From positions 1,674,001 to 1,738,000 of the forward strand of contig JAMWBK010000003.1 in assembly GCA_029953675.1 (NCBI GenBank): a DNA stretch of 64,000 bases, read 5' to 3'. Each line of letters starts with the position of its first letter. Within the stretch, counting starts at the first letter, position 1. This document shows, piece by piece, positions 22,205-33,410 of the stretch. The position numbers and the translations under genes were made by a program. The notes under the pieces are model-generated. The model was given only the letters and a program-made list of their open reading frames with translations, was not told where the DNA came from and searched no databases. Origin of the DNA: Rhodosorus marinus. Its lineage: Eukaryota > Rhodophyta > Stylonematophyceae > Stylonematales > Stylonemataceae.

Positions 22205-23364
22205 TTACATCGCCACTGGAGCTGCTTCCTCTGGTGCTACTTGCTCGGTCGTCGAAGGTTCCTCCGTTCTCGGCTTTAAACTCCTTCCAAACTGCCAGTA
22301 GTATCCCTATTGCACAGGAACGAATGACAAGGACGAGTAGAATATGCGGAACGTCAGTCACAGATGTCGAGGAACCAAACTCTTTCTTTGAGGAGACGAG
22401 TGCCAAACCTGCTGCTGATGAACAAATGTATAGTAGTCTTGTCTAATGAACAAAAGGCAAAGCGTAAAATAACGAACGTTCAGTTAAAAGGGCCAGCCAA
22501 GCTCGGCTGCAACTGGCGGTCAATAGATAAAGCCATTTCCATCGATTGCTTTGCTCAGTTCTCTTTGAGATGAATCACGACACGCTGTGTAGAGTTCTGG
22601 TTGAGTAGTTTTCTTAATCTTACCTCTTCAAGGCTTCTCTAAATTCCTCTTCCTGAAGAAGTCGAAGGAAGTATAGGCAATGTGGAAACACAATAAACTT
22701 TGCGTATGAGGGAAGTCTCCTGCATTTGTGATTGCAAATAACACCGAAGCAAATATTAGTGAAGCTGTGTAATGACCATAGTGAGGGTGGTTGTATTCTG
22801 ACCAGTATTGAAGATACTTCAAGTAATCAAGGAAATCCTTATCCTCGAAGAAACGATTTTGAGCCAAATCTAGAGTGAACGCAGAAATACTTTCTAGGAT
22901 TAGAACAGCTCAATTTTCGCTGAAGGAGAGTCCGCGGGTCAAGGATTGTGCTCACAATGTAGATATCCAGGGCTCGCGAGGCACTGCACGAATTCGAGCT
23001 CCGTTTCAAATCGGATCTGATCCTCATCAACCTCCGCAGGATCGTCTTCTTTCACCGTCACTTGCTCAGATTTTTCAACTGATTTTACCTCATCGGATTT
23101 ACCATCCACCACCTCCACCACCTCCTCCTTCTTATCCGCCTCCCCGAAACCTCCTACGCCCAGCAGTTCATCTCCAATCGTCGCTTCCGCGACTTTGCCC
23201 CCCTCCTCTCCATCAGCTTCCACCATTGGCACATCAATATTCTCCTCATCCATCCCTACAGCTTCCACAACCTCAGGTTCTTTATTACCTTCAAAATCCA
23301 TTTCTCCATCCCCAATCCCAAACAAATCACCTACTTCAACCTTGTCGCCCTCATCATCCGCCAT
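22205..23364 (-). CDS. MED31: Mediator subunit 31 (SOH1) with long acidic N-terminal extension
   Basis: A subunit of the RNA polymerase II Mediator complex. The exons are 23364-22956, 22869-22803, 22719-22624, 22442-22409 and 22291-22205, giving 230 aa. The SOH1 core starts near residue 117: RFETELEFVQCLASPGYL, then LAQNRFFEDKDFLDYLKYLQYW, split by an intron inside the final Trp codon, then YAKFIVFPHCLYFLRLLQ, which matches yeast, plant and animal MED31 closely. Residues 1-112 are Glu/Asp/Val-rich with no homology, whereas MED31 is usually 110-200 aa with a short N-terminus. The last exon is less sure: reading through the final donor would give a different 10-residue tail. The + strand upstream is C/A-rich. 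Confidence 0.9.
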
Positions 23365-23617
23365 CTTATTATATACAATTGCCACACACACACTCACACA
23401 CACAAAACCACTTAAACTCTATAAGCTCTAACAAAACCAAAAGAAATATAACTTCTCAAGGAATGAAAAACCAAGCCTTCTCCGTGCCTAAACAAGTCTT
23501 CCGCCTCGCTGCCTGCTGATAACAAATCCATCTATCCCCTTCATTCAAACACTACATCTTCTTCCCTCCTGACACTTTTCCAACCACTAAGATGCTGCCT
23601 CCTGGTTTTCGGAGAAC

Positions 23618-23860
23618 TACTTTCGGGATGATCTAGGTTGGCGTACTTGACTTCCTAGCGAGTGAAATCTGTCCGTGAAGATCTGGAGTGATGGTAGTAG
23701 AATTTCCACTCAAAAACTAGAGACCAGCTGCTGAACGCTTAAAGCTTATTGCTGGAACTTATTTTCGAGAAGATCTAGATCGGCTGGTTGGATGAAATCT
23801 GGTCTCTAAAAATCTGTGGTAGCCGTAGTAGAAAGCTCGGCTTGGAAACTATAGCCATTA
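23618..23860. repeat. diverged direct repeat, two copies of about 125 bp
   Basis: Blocks TTCGGGATGATCTAGGTTGG / TTCGAGAAGATCTAGATCGG and TGAAATCTGNYC...ATCTGNNGT...GTAGTAGAA recur in the same order around 23622 and 23765. Partial further similarity appears near 23940 (GATGATTTAGATCG). No gene between 23404 and 24245. Confidence 0.6.
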
Positions 23861-24245
23861 GCTCAAACGGTTCAGCTTGTCTCCTACGCCCGAGAACGGA
23901 CGAATGGGCTTGAACTGTTGTGGTTTTGACGACACTCGTGATGATTTAGATCGCCAAGACGGGTTCTGGGTTCGGCGCTCAAGAGTTTTGTAGTAGTGTT
24001 GGTTCGAAGACCACTGTGGAACGGAGGTACTGTCCCTGATCGCTCTCGATAACCTGCCACGGTTTGCGCAAGTGTCTTTCTTGATGCTCAAGGAGACTGA
24101 GTTGCTTATATAAAAGAGTGGTGCGTTTTACAAAATTCCATAGGGTTCGCTTAACATAGTATATATACACTTTGAACGTCGAAAACCAGGGGCGGGTAGG
24201 GGTGATTGGTCTCAGCGGTTTCCTCCGTCGGGTTGTTCTGAACGG

Positions 24246-26387
24246 CTAACTGTGTCTCGAGTCACTTCCCTTTGTGTCCCACGACATTAAGGTTTCATCA
24301 GAGTAGTCAGCAGATACACTGAATTTGACCAGGTCGCTTGCCGATTGCTTCATGTCTGACTTGTCGCAAAGAAAGTCTTGCTGTGAGCTGGGGCCTGGGT
24401 CTTCCTGCATGCTCCCCGGCTCCTTACGATCCTCGTCAAGGAGTAAATCCGCTCTTCTAGGGGGTTTGTTCCCTCCTTCCGGTTGTGAAGGAAGGAGCAC
24501 TTCATCGCCTGTAGTCTCGCTACTCTGGGGTCCTTTTCGCTCCGGCAAGGGCACTGATGATGCTCCCCGGTTGCTTTGGTCGTCCTTAACGCTCACAGGA
24601 GGTCGGGTGAACGCCGCTTCTCCCCCAGGCTGCTCGTGAGTCAAAGTGGAAGGGCCACCTTCGAGTACAAGCGCGTCAACGCCTCCTCTAATTGCTTGGA
24701 TATTTTCATGTTCCGGTTGTGGACCGCCAGGAATTGCGCCCATCGAGTTATCGACAAGTCCATCATTCTCCCTGTCGAATGTGACCAACTTGTGTCTGGG
24801 TTCATCAGAGAAGTCGATCAGGACACTTTGCAAGTTCAAATTTGCATCTCTGCGATCTCCCTGAGTCTCTCCATCCAAAGAAATTAGTAATTGCTCGCCC
24901 TGGGTCGCGTTTTGAGACTGCTCCCCTTTTGAGCTTTCCGAAAACGAGATAAGCTTGGCCGGCTCCTCAGGCGCTGCATCATCATTCGCACTCAACTCGA
25001 CCCCGGCATCTTGCTGCTTCTCGACATCTTTTTTGCCGTCCTTCGCATCCTCTTTCTCCGCTTCTCGTTTCTTTCGCTCCGTCTCAAGTTCTGCGAGTTC
25101 TTCCCAAGTAAGCAGTTTCCCTTTCTCAATCAGTAGCTCCTTGCGAATTCGAAGAAACCTCTTCTCCTCGATAATTACTTTGATTCCCCCGTCAGCATCG
25201 ATCTCTGCGTTAGTCAAGAATCTCAGCTTACCAGGTGCAAACCGATTCTCCCATTTCACAAAGACCTGTTGCCGATCCCAACGATCATCAGATTAAATCC
25301 CCATCCCAATGAACACGTAAGTTCCGTCCCGCCAATCCTTACCTCTCCCAATACCCGTGTCCCGTTAATGGTTTTCGACACGGTCATGTCAGCCCATGCA
25401 AGGGGTGTACGGCGCTTGTCGGTTTCCAAAAGCCGAATGGACATTGCACGCTGGTTCTCGGAGCAGTTCGTGAACAACCGGTGAGCACGACAAGGGAAGC
25501 TCTCTTCCTTGGAGAATACCTCCTCCACCCTGCGGCCAGTAACCTCAATTCCAATTCCCATCGCCAGGCGATTGGGGTCCTCACTATCCTCCTGTACGTC
25601 CCCCTCAGCCTCAGCTAAGACTATTGCGCCATGGTTCTTCTCCGCATCTGCTCCCTTCTGGGTGGGCACAAAAACGGCGCTCTTAGTTCCAAGTCCAGTG
25701 AGCGGACTTTGCGATGACGAAAATCCGTGGGTCTCAAACTACCTCGGCGCTGCGACTGGAAGCCTTCCTGTTTCCGTCGAGTTCGAAGTCCGGTGGAACG
25801 GAATCAAAAGAGTCTCTGTCGTTAGAAGACTTAGACCTCATCGACGACGAACTCTTCTTCTTGTTCCACCACCACGACTTGGACTTTTTCTTCTTTGACA
25901 AATCCACAGAGAAAGCATTCTAACGAGGCCAGAAAATCAACCGGGATCAGTAGTCGAGAACAGAAGAGGTGTGAACCCATCAATCGATCCCCTCTCTTAC
26001 CGAACTCGCAGTTGAAGATACCGTGGCATTGGATTTTCCCGTTCCAACAACCTCGGGGCTCCTGAAATCCCTCTGCGACGATGACCCATCTGGAATGTCT
26101 GACCGTGCGAGAGACATGATCACCATCGGACATGTGAGTTGACCCTGGAAAGAATGGAAATGGAAATCCACGTAGAAGCCTGAGTACCTACCTCCTTGAA
26201 TTGTAAAGTCACCGTTCCAGGTCCAAAAGTCTTCATCGTCATTGTTCTCCGTATATAGTAACGTCTGGCCCTCGCCTACTCCAGTTGCTTTCTTATCAAA
26301 ATGGTCTGCACGTTGATCGAGGTCGCGCATAGCCTTCTCTTCCCAGTACGACAAGCTGTCGTCGGAAAAATCGTCTATGTCGTCCAT
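24246..26387 (-). CDS. protein with an Hsp70 substrate-binding-like domain but no ATPase domain
   Basis: The exons are 26387-26001, 25919-25743, 25681-25343 and 25265-24246, giving 640 aa, with all junctions in phase 0. Residues 1-215 are acidic/Ser-rich and probably disordered, with a Lys/Ser-rich patch coded by exon 2 (KKKKSKSWWW). Residues about 225-335 read like the beta-sandwich of Hsp70: MGIGIEVTG, then SFPCRAHRLFT, NQRAMSIRLLE, RVLGEV and IDADGGIKVIIEE. These parallel 'LGIETLGG', 'TIPTKKSQIFST', 'QTAVTIHVLQGE', 'SLGQF' and 'DIDANGILHVSA' of DnaK, in the same order and spacing. No Hsp70 nucleotide-binding domain motifs occur here or upstream. A charged helix and a 300-residue low-complexity acidic tail follow. 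Exact function unknown; the domain call is by eye. Confidence 0.65.
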
Positions 26388-29300
26388 TTCCGCAGCTGTC
26401 GTAAAGGAAACGAAAGACGGTTGTTAGAATGATTCGGTTTGCTTTTCTGAAGTTCTGCGAATGCTGCCCACCGGCACGCTTTCTCTTCATGTGCTGCTCG
26501 GTAGTTAAAATAGTGGCCGGCGGCATTGTTACGCAGCCCGATCCAACGCCTAGAGATACGAAAATCCTGACCATTGACGCCTGAAGGTCACGGTGGGATC
26601 TTACTCCAATGAATGACAGGTTAATGCTTTCAACATCCTCGAGGAGAATCCTGCTCAGACCAGCAATTTTAACGCCCGGGTTCGTCCTGGAAAAGCAAGT
26701 CAATGAATTTTACCACCACGCTCACAGAGTCAGGGAGCAGTTGCGCAATGCGGTTTCCTTCGTACGTCAGAGCTTACGTTCTATGGAAAAAGGCCAAATG
26801 CCAATCCGTTGAACAGTACCCGTTAACAAGCCGCGAGGCCACGGCCTGAGGATTACCCAGCAAACTATGGTTAGCCCGTGGAGTCATATGTCAGCGAAAC
26901 ACTTTCGAGTGTCCCAGATGCACCCACCTGCTTTATTAACTTCCAACGCTCCGACTCTCCGGACACGGGGGCTCCAATTAGAAAGGCCGAGTCTACGATC
27001 CCACGCGCTCCTCCTAGGTAGATGTCGATTTCAGCTTGATGCATAAGATCAAAAGAGGGGATTGGCTCTCGGTTTAAACCTTACTCTTGGCTAGGGACTC
27101 CAAGCACTTGAAAACAACTCTAGCTCCGAGGGAATACCCCACCAGCGTTAAGGGTCTTTTTCCGTAGCCTCTCTCCACCAGCACATCTGCAAGTTGCTCC
27201 CCTGCGGATTTTATGACGGCGTTTGGGGAATGGCTGTTTAGTTTCTGTCCCTATCGAGCGCATTGCTTTTGAAGGTTTCCTCCCACCTGCTCCATTTGCC
27301 CTCGAAACGAGTACTGACCAAGGGTTATCGATATAATCCATCGCCGATATTACGGTAAGTGGAAAAGCAATGGCTGCAGCGACCGCGCCAGCAACTGCGG
27401 ACGCTGCTCCGAGAACGTGAGGGTACACTTGCTGGACGGTTGTTACCGTCGCTTTGGAAGCCCAAAACTTTGCAAACGCACGAGCCATCTGTACTAGCCG
27501 CTTCGTCTCCCAGCGCAGTGCGACGTGCTCGGAGCATGGTACCGTTAACTAGAATTCAAGTAAAATCGACTTCTTTCAGCTTTTCGACCAGACGCCGACC
27601 TTGCGTGGCTCACAAGCAAAAGGCTTGTCCATCTCGCATGAATTTCGGGCAGATTGCTCCGTTTATGATGGTTACCTCTAGGCCAAGTTTGAATTGATCC
27701 AGAGCGGACCCAAAATATCTGCTCACAAGCCACCCGGGTACACATAAGCACGTGTGCAGGGCAATGGATGACTCCTTGGCATTCGCCTCTAACAGCGCTT
27801 GCTGAGCTGCCTGGTCAATCCTGTCCATTTCTGCTTTGTCTTCGTCGCTGGAGCCACCCAAGTCTTCCAGGTCCCTGTCCCGTCTCTTGCCTTTCTTTCG
27901 CTTCCAGTTCCTCTTCTTTTTTTTCTTTTTATGAGCAAGCATCTCGTCCTGCCCGCTGTCTCCTCCGCCTTCGGTGACATCCGCTGTTTTGTTTTCCTTC
28001 ACCTCGTTCCTTTGCTCCGTGGCCTCCCTCCTCTTCGTTCGCGCCTCGATCTTTGCAGCTCGTTTTGCCTTGGCCGCAGCAATCCGAGGATCTCCTTTCC
28101 GTTCAAAATCAAACTCTGAGACCGAGAGTTGGGTTCTTTTCCTAGCCTTCGAACCTGTTTGAGACAATTCCCATTTGAGTAAAAGAACATATACTAACAA
28201 CGTCACATGTTCTCCAATCACATACCAGCAATTCCAGAGCCAAAAGCCCCAAAGAGCCCACCCACAGCGGCGCCTGAGGCGACCGTACCAGTCGCAGCCA
28301 ACGTCGCTGCCCCGGCGACCCCTATACCGGCAAGCGATGCCAGCAGTGCAGGAGCAATAAGACCCCCGGTAACTCCAAACATTAGTCCACCGGCGATAGC
28401 AATTCCGGACACTTTCGCTGCCCTTCTCAGCCTCCGTTTTCTCCTTCTCTTGTCTCTATACGCCTTCTCCAACTGCTGCGCCTCCTAGACAACCAAACCA
28501 TAGTTTTATGTCAGCAGGGGGCATTTTAATGTGTTGGGTGAACTAGGTACCTGGTCTATCTCATTCTGCATCTCTGACTGCATTTCCTTTTCCTGCTTTG
28601 CCAATTCCTCTGCAATAGCGTACAAATGTGTCGCTATTGCCAGCTCTACCGCTGCCACTCGTCTCCATTGTATATCGAACGTAGAAGCAACTTTGAACAG
28701 TAGAGCCTGTGACAAGCACGAGAAAGCTGGAAACGTTAATATCCCGATTCAATTCCTCGGGATGGAACTCCAGCGAGACTTACCCTGCAGCGAGCATCGT
28801 ACTCGCCGTTTGACAGCGAAATCAGGAGAAGAACTTGTATGCAGATGAATCTGCTTCCGTCATTCTGTATCACATCCTTGCACTGGTTTAAATGTTCCCC
28901 TACGAGATGATTGCTCTCCAGGTTCATGTTCAGTAGAACTTCTTTGTTCGGCTCGGACAATGAGAGAACGTCCAGTACGTTCCTTGCAAATTCTAGGACA
29001 TTCACGAGCTCTCGTTCAGTTGCGCGATGCACTGCTTGCCTTGCAAACCACAAGGAAGGGTGGCGTAGGAATGGACTTGCTCATCCGCATACCTCTCGAG
29101 AACTTGGCAACAACACCGTCGTCCGAATCAATCTCCAGCAGAGTACAAGTTAATGACCCCAGAAAGTACCGTTCCTCATCGGAAAGGCCTGCTCGTATTC
29201 TATCTGCCATCGCTTGAATTGACCCTTCTTGTCCACCATTTTCCAGGTCCCTGGCATCCTCTTCCGTATTGTCGGAGAGATTGCTGTTCGAGTGCGTACT

Positions 29301-30026
29301 CGAGGCGTCCTCAAAAGTCCCCCAATCTTCACTGTTCAGTGGGTTCTCACCTTGGGGAACCACAAAGGAATGAGAGTACACTGATCGTTAACTATCGCGT
29401 GCGACCGAAAGCGATGGATCAGGGCTGCACGGCACAAGTCTTAATTCTCCAGTTGTTGTCTCACAATGCCTACCAATAAAGTTTTGCCACATGCTCATAG
29501 CGTTCTTGACGTCGTCGGACTTTTCTTGGTCTGCCTGCGCGAGTAGCTCAGCTCCCACGACATCCGCATCATTGGAACGTAGGCTTCTCATAGTCTCCGC
29601 TCTCTGAAGATCACCCCATTCATCGGATTCAGAACCAGCCCCAGATGCGCTATATCCATCTTCGTGACCAGTCCCGAAAAGATCTAGTGCGGAAGAAGAC
29701 CTTGGCGGCGCATTTGACGGTCCCGGTATTGGCTTTCTACTGTCGAGAAACAGAAATGCTCCTTTCTCGCTTCCCGTCTCCCCGCTAGTGGAGGATGAAT
29801 GTCCTCCATATTCATACTGTAATCTCGCGTTTTCGGAACCGGGCACTGCTTCTTCATCAAGCAAGTTCGAAGATACCAAATGAGCAGTACCCGATCTCGC
29901 GCTCACCGGAGCGCTCCTCCCATCCTCCGAATAGGAATCCCCAAAGTCCACGAAGTCGACAAAATCCCTCGCATCTTCCGAGCTTTCCTTCCCTGAACAA
30001 AGCTCAGTAGGCTGTCCCGCTTCCAT
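26296..30026 (-). CDS. DUF726 / TMCO4-like membrane protein with alpha/beta-hydrolase fold
   Basis: Exons: 30026-29474, 29350-29093, 29031-28784, 28706-28551, 28484-28226, 28154-27676, 27548-27287, 27201-27085, 27034-26928, 26845-26778 and 26686-26605, then an uncertain last exon, either 26493-26296 or read-through; about 860-930 aa. The N-terminus is acidic and disordered. The core matches TMCO4: basic RRKRRLRRAAK, a Gly/Ala-rich double membrane segment (VTGGLIAPALLASLAGIG), CVPGWL, LRWETKRL, a second hydrophobic block ending IDNPWSV, the nucleophile elbow VGYSLGAR (Ser in GYSLG), LIGAPVSG and LVNGYCSTDW. A Lys-rich insertion (KKKKKKRNWKRKKGKRR) lies between the membrane hairpin and CVPGWL and is not typical. 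The family's enzymatic role is undefined. The 3' end may overlap the start of the next minus-strand gene. Confidence 0.88.
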
Positions 30027-30352
30027 GATTCAAAAGGCCAAACTAAAGCGAAAAGGACCTCTAGCGGACTACAAAACCTCCATCACATCTCCTTGCCCGC
30101 AGAGAACCTTTCCGAGTCATCGCTGTCCAACAAAGATCATCCGTCTCTGCAGACGCAGATTTCTTCAAAACTCAAACCATTTCACGCAAAACTACGACAA
30201 TGAACGATGTGTATATCTTACGGTCAGCTCCTAATTACAAATCCTCAACAAGACCCGACCAAAATCTCTTCTTCAAAGTTACCCTCTGCACCCTTAAGAA
30301 GCTCTGCAACAACACCAACAATTTGACAGAAAGTAAAAATTGTGTACCAACT

Positions 30353-30862
30353 TAGAACCCAAAGAACATGAAATTCAAAACTTTTTTGTGCGTTAGTAAC
30401 ATTTGCCGAAAAGCCTTTTTTTGGCCCAGTACGATGGTAACAATGTCCAACTAGCAAAGCTCGTCAGGGCCATGCAAACAGCTAAAAAAACGAGCATGAA
30501 ACCAACGGCCGACCAGCTTAGGCTGCTAACATTAGTCGAAAACTCTTCACTTGGCCCAGAAGGATGTGTGTAACAATGTAGGCAAAGCCCGCGAGGGCCA
30601 AGGAAACAGCTCAAACAGAGAGCATGTATAATAATATCCGAAAAAGCTCTTTTTGGCCAAGTAGCGTGGTGAACAATGTCCAATTAGCGAAGCCCGCAAA
30701 GGGCTGAGCGAAACAGCTCAAAAAACAAGCACGGAACATTGGCGGACCTGTTGCTGGTTGGCCCCGCTAGCGTTGCCAATTATTGTATTGGGAAATTTTT
30801 CATACGGAACCGCAAGAATATGAAATTCAAAATAAGTTTTAAGGGTCCGTAACATTTGCCTA
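30353..30862. repeat. degenerate tandem repeats, about 100-125 bp, three to four copies
   Basis: Three copies start near 30405, 30530 and 30630. Each runs: CGAAAA, then a T/C tract, TTGGCCCAG or TTGGCCAAG, GTAACAATGT or GAACAATGT, GCAAAGC, GGGCC or GGGCT, AAACAGCT. An outer pair, ATGAAATTCAAAA ... GTAACATTTGCC, flanks them at 30369-30410 and 30822-30862. 30863-31613 shows no gene. Confidence 0.75.
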
Positions 30863-31613
30863 ACGAGCTTGGCCAGGGTGGAGAGTTCAAAATAGTTAAT
30901 GTTTTATGTAACATTGGGCATTCGGAGCTGGCCAAGTTTTGTGGACGAGGAACAAAACTTTGGATTAGTTCTCGAGTTGTTTTGAGGGTTTTGACGGCAT
31001 GGTCTCAACCCTTCGAGTTATAGACCTCACTGTCAAAGTAGCTCAAGGCCCTTTGTGCGAGTTCTGGTTTGGAAATCTCAACCTGGCCCTCTAGTGGTAA
31101 GGTTGGCATCGACAGCACAACAACACGGGCATTTACATCGGAGGGCCACAGCCAGCCTGCAGAATGGTGGAATAGAGGCAACACATAAGACCTTGCCAAA
31201 TCCTAGAGAGAACCCTCGTTATGCTTGGCGGAGCTTGGGTTATCCGCCAGAGATCACGAGTCTTGGTACATATGATTGCGAGTATTCCCAAAGCATCTTC
31301 GGTTCAGAAACGATTGTTGGCCAATACGCCTCATATAGAAGCTGTACCGCTTCCTGGACGACAGCGTCCTTCCCAGGCGAAGCGTTCTAGTACTCTCATC
31401 TGCTACCCAAGCTTCTCTGAAAGCGGTGTATTGGAAATCGGTAGCAAAAATCGCCATGGCTCGAACGGCGTCCCTAGTCTCCCTTAGGAATCCTTAGACT
31501 GGTCTTTACGCAGCGGTGGTATTCCAATGAGAGATTATGCCAGTGAGATTCCTGGCTCTAGAGCTCAGGATCTCTCGTTCGCACGCATTCTCGATCCTTG
31601 TAACATCATACCC

Positions 31614-31852
31614 CTACTCCTTCGAGTGGGTGTCTTCGATCTCTTTCTTTTCGCCGTACCTGACGACTTTTTGTACTTTGTCCGGGACCAAGTAAGTTCC
31701 CACATTAGCAAATGAGCCCAGCACGACAACGCCAATCATTCCCAACACCTGAAATAAGAAGAGAAAAAGCAGACTCCCTGACTTAGCCTCTGCCAGAGAA
31801 TGCAGACGGCTTTCGATCAACTCACCAAAACCTTTCCAGCCTTGGATGCCAT
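31614..31852 (-). CDS. 53-aa single-pass membrane protein
   Basis: The exons are 31852-31826 (nine codons) and 31748-31614, separated by a 77-bp intron with donor GTGAGT and acceptor TTATTTCAG. The 53-residue product has a basic start (MASKAGK), one hydrophobic segment (GMIGVVVLGSFANVG), then TYLVPDKVQKVVRYGEKKE and an acidic end. This layout is typical of small mitochondrial respiratory or assembly subunits, but I do not recognise the family. The C/A-rich + strand upstream supports a leader there. The first exon, intron start and leader are tandemly duplicated just upstream (31959-32163). Confidence 0.6.
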
Positions 31853-31958
31853 TCCTCTACAGACCACCCAAAACAAAAACAGACAAGACCTGCGAAGTCT
31901 CACACCGAAATTCCGCCAAAGATAGGTCTCACCCCTCAAGCTACCGCGAGTGATTCAC

Positions 31959-32163
31959 CATAAATAATAAGAGAAAAAGAGGACTCCCTACCTAGCCGAG
32001 CAGACCAAGCGGACGGCCTTCGATCAACTCACCAAAACCTTTCCAGCCCTGGATGCCGTTCCTCTCCAGACACCAAAAACAAAAGTCAAAAGGACCTGAG
32101 AAGCCTCAACCTGAAATTCCACAAAAGATGGGTCTCACTCCTCAAGCTACCGCGAGTGATTCC
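31959..32163 (-). pseudogene. duplicated leader and first exon of the 53-aa gene, start codon lost
   Basis: 205 bp here repeat 31751-31956 at about 85% by eye, including the intron's donor side (TCGATCAACTCACCAAAACC, identical in both). In the second copy the start ATG is ACG on the sense strand (+ strand GCCATTCC has become GCCGTTCC). No copy of the second exon follows. It could still act as an alternative promoter or leader for the downstream gene. Confidence 0.8.
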
Positions 32164-32328
32164 ACGTGCCTCCTCAGATCTGCCATCCCCGCACCGATTA
32201 CAACAGGAACTGATCCATGCTCGGTTTCCCGCCTGTGGCAGTGCATCCCATTCTAACTCTCAACACCCCTCCGCCTCCGCGGAAGAGCGCCAAGCGACTG
32301 CAACCTTGCTGGGACAGATCGTCTACGA

Positions 32329-33060
32329 AGTACAAGATGGCCCCACGAAGATGAGGTAGATGTCCACACCCCCTAGTTCTCACTCGAGCTACAACCGGTC
32401 GTGACCCCGGCCAACTGAAAGAGTGCCAATTTCCACGTATATATATATCTTCCCGAAAATATATTAATGGTTATTGTGGGTTTAGTTTTGAGTTGGGTCT
32501 GACTTCCTGTGGTTGAGTAAGAAACGAGGTTGTGTCGTGTGCGTTCTACAGAACCTTTAGGGACCTAGAAAGAAGCTGAAGAACATAGTTGTACGGATGA
32601 ATGTTTCCACAACTGTCTCTTCCCGCGTGGTGGGACCCTCGGTCGGAGGACCCCTTCTGGTTTGACTCTATGATTTTGGTGGTAGTGTTTTCTTACAATG
32701 TTCATCATCCGCTACTTCAATTCGTGTCTATGAGAAAGGCGTCCACATCGCCTGGTTCTTACCAATTCAGTGGCGACTGAGGGTAGTGCTGAAAAAAAAG
32801 CCTAAGGACTCGTAGCTATATGAGATGTCCAGACATCCCAGCTCCCATTACACTTCGTGTAGACGAGCGAGACGTACACACCACCTACTTCTCACCAATT
32901 AAGCTATGAACAAGGCTAGTTTAAATGAAAGAGATGAAAGCCTCAATTCGTGTAGATGGAAGAGATGTCCCCACCGTTGGTTGCAAGTTGCGACCAAGCC
33001 TTGCGTCTAAAGAGAAAAAACACAAACCACTGTTCGTGTAGATGAGAGCGATGCCCACAA
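32329..33060. repeat. degenerate repeat family, about 85-95 bp
   Basis: At about 32342, 32727, 32853, 32945 and 33032 the motif TTCGTGTAGATGNNAGNGATG (or a decayed form) is followed by CCCACA/CCACACC, then CTACTTCTCAC-like and CAATTAAGCTA-like blocks. Spacing of the last three is about 90 bp. No coding frame is shared. Confidence 0.6.
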
Positions 33061-33410
33061 CAACTGCTTATTGAGAGCCTACGAGAGGCTGATGACCCGC
33101 GTCCAACAATAAAGCGGACAGATGGGTTGATAAAGCAGCGTTCGAACGCCAGAGAGTCGCAGATAGCTCCATGAGGAGGCTATGAAGACGAGCTGGATCG
33201 GTACGAAGAAGCCACGAAGTCCATGAGAGCTTACGCTACCCATTACAGAAGCACTCGATAATGATTGAAACAACACGATACGTCAACGCCGAGTCGTGAA
33301 ACAGAGAGTTCAACGACTCGGCGTATTATGACTCTTTCAATCGCCAATATCCACACCGCCCACTCTCACAAATGAAAACAGCGCTGTCTCACCCGTTTGT
33401 AACCACTCAC

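Noticed and set aside
22875-23519. 214-codon plus-strand Pro/His-rich frame
   Set aside because: It is the mirror of the acidic N-terminal exon of MED31 and of the C/A-rich leader; composition is purely a by-product.
26141-26187. 47-bp intron inside the first exon of the Hsp70-like gene
   Set aside because: It has a GT...CAG outline, but removing it breaks the frame with the next secure exon, whereas reading through keeps one open frame.
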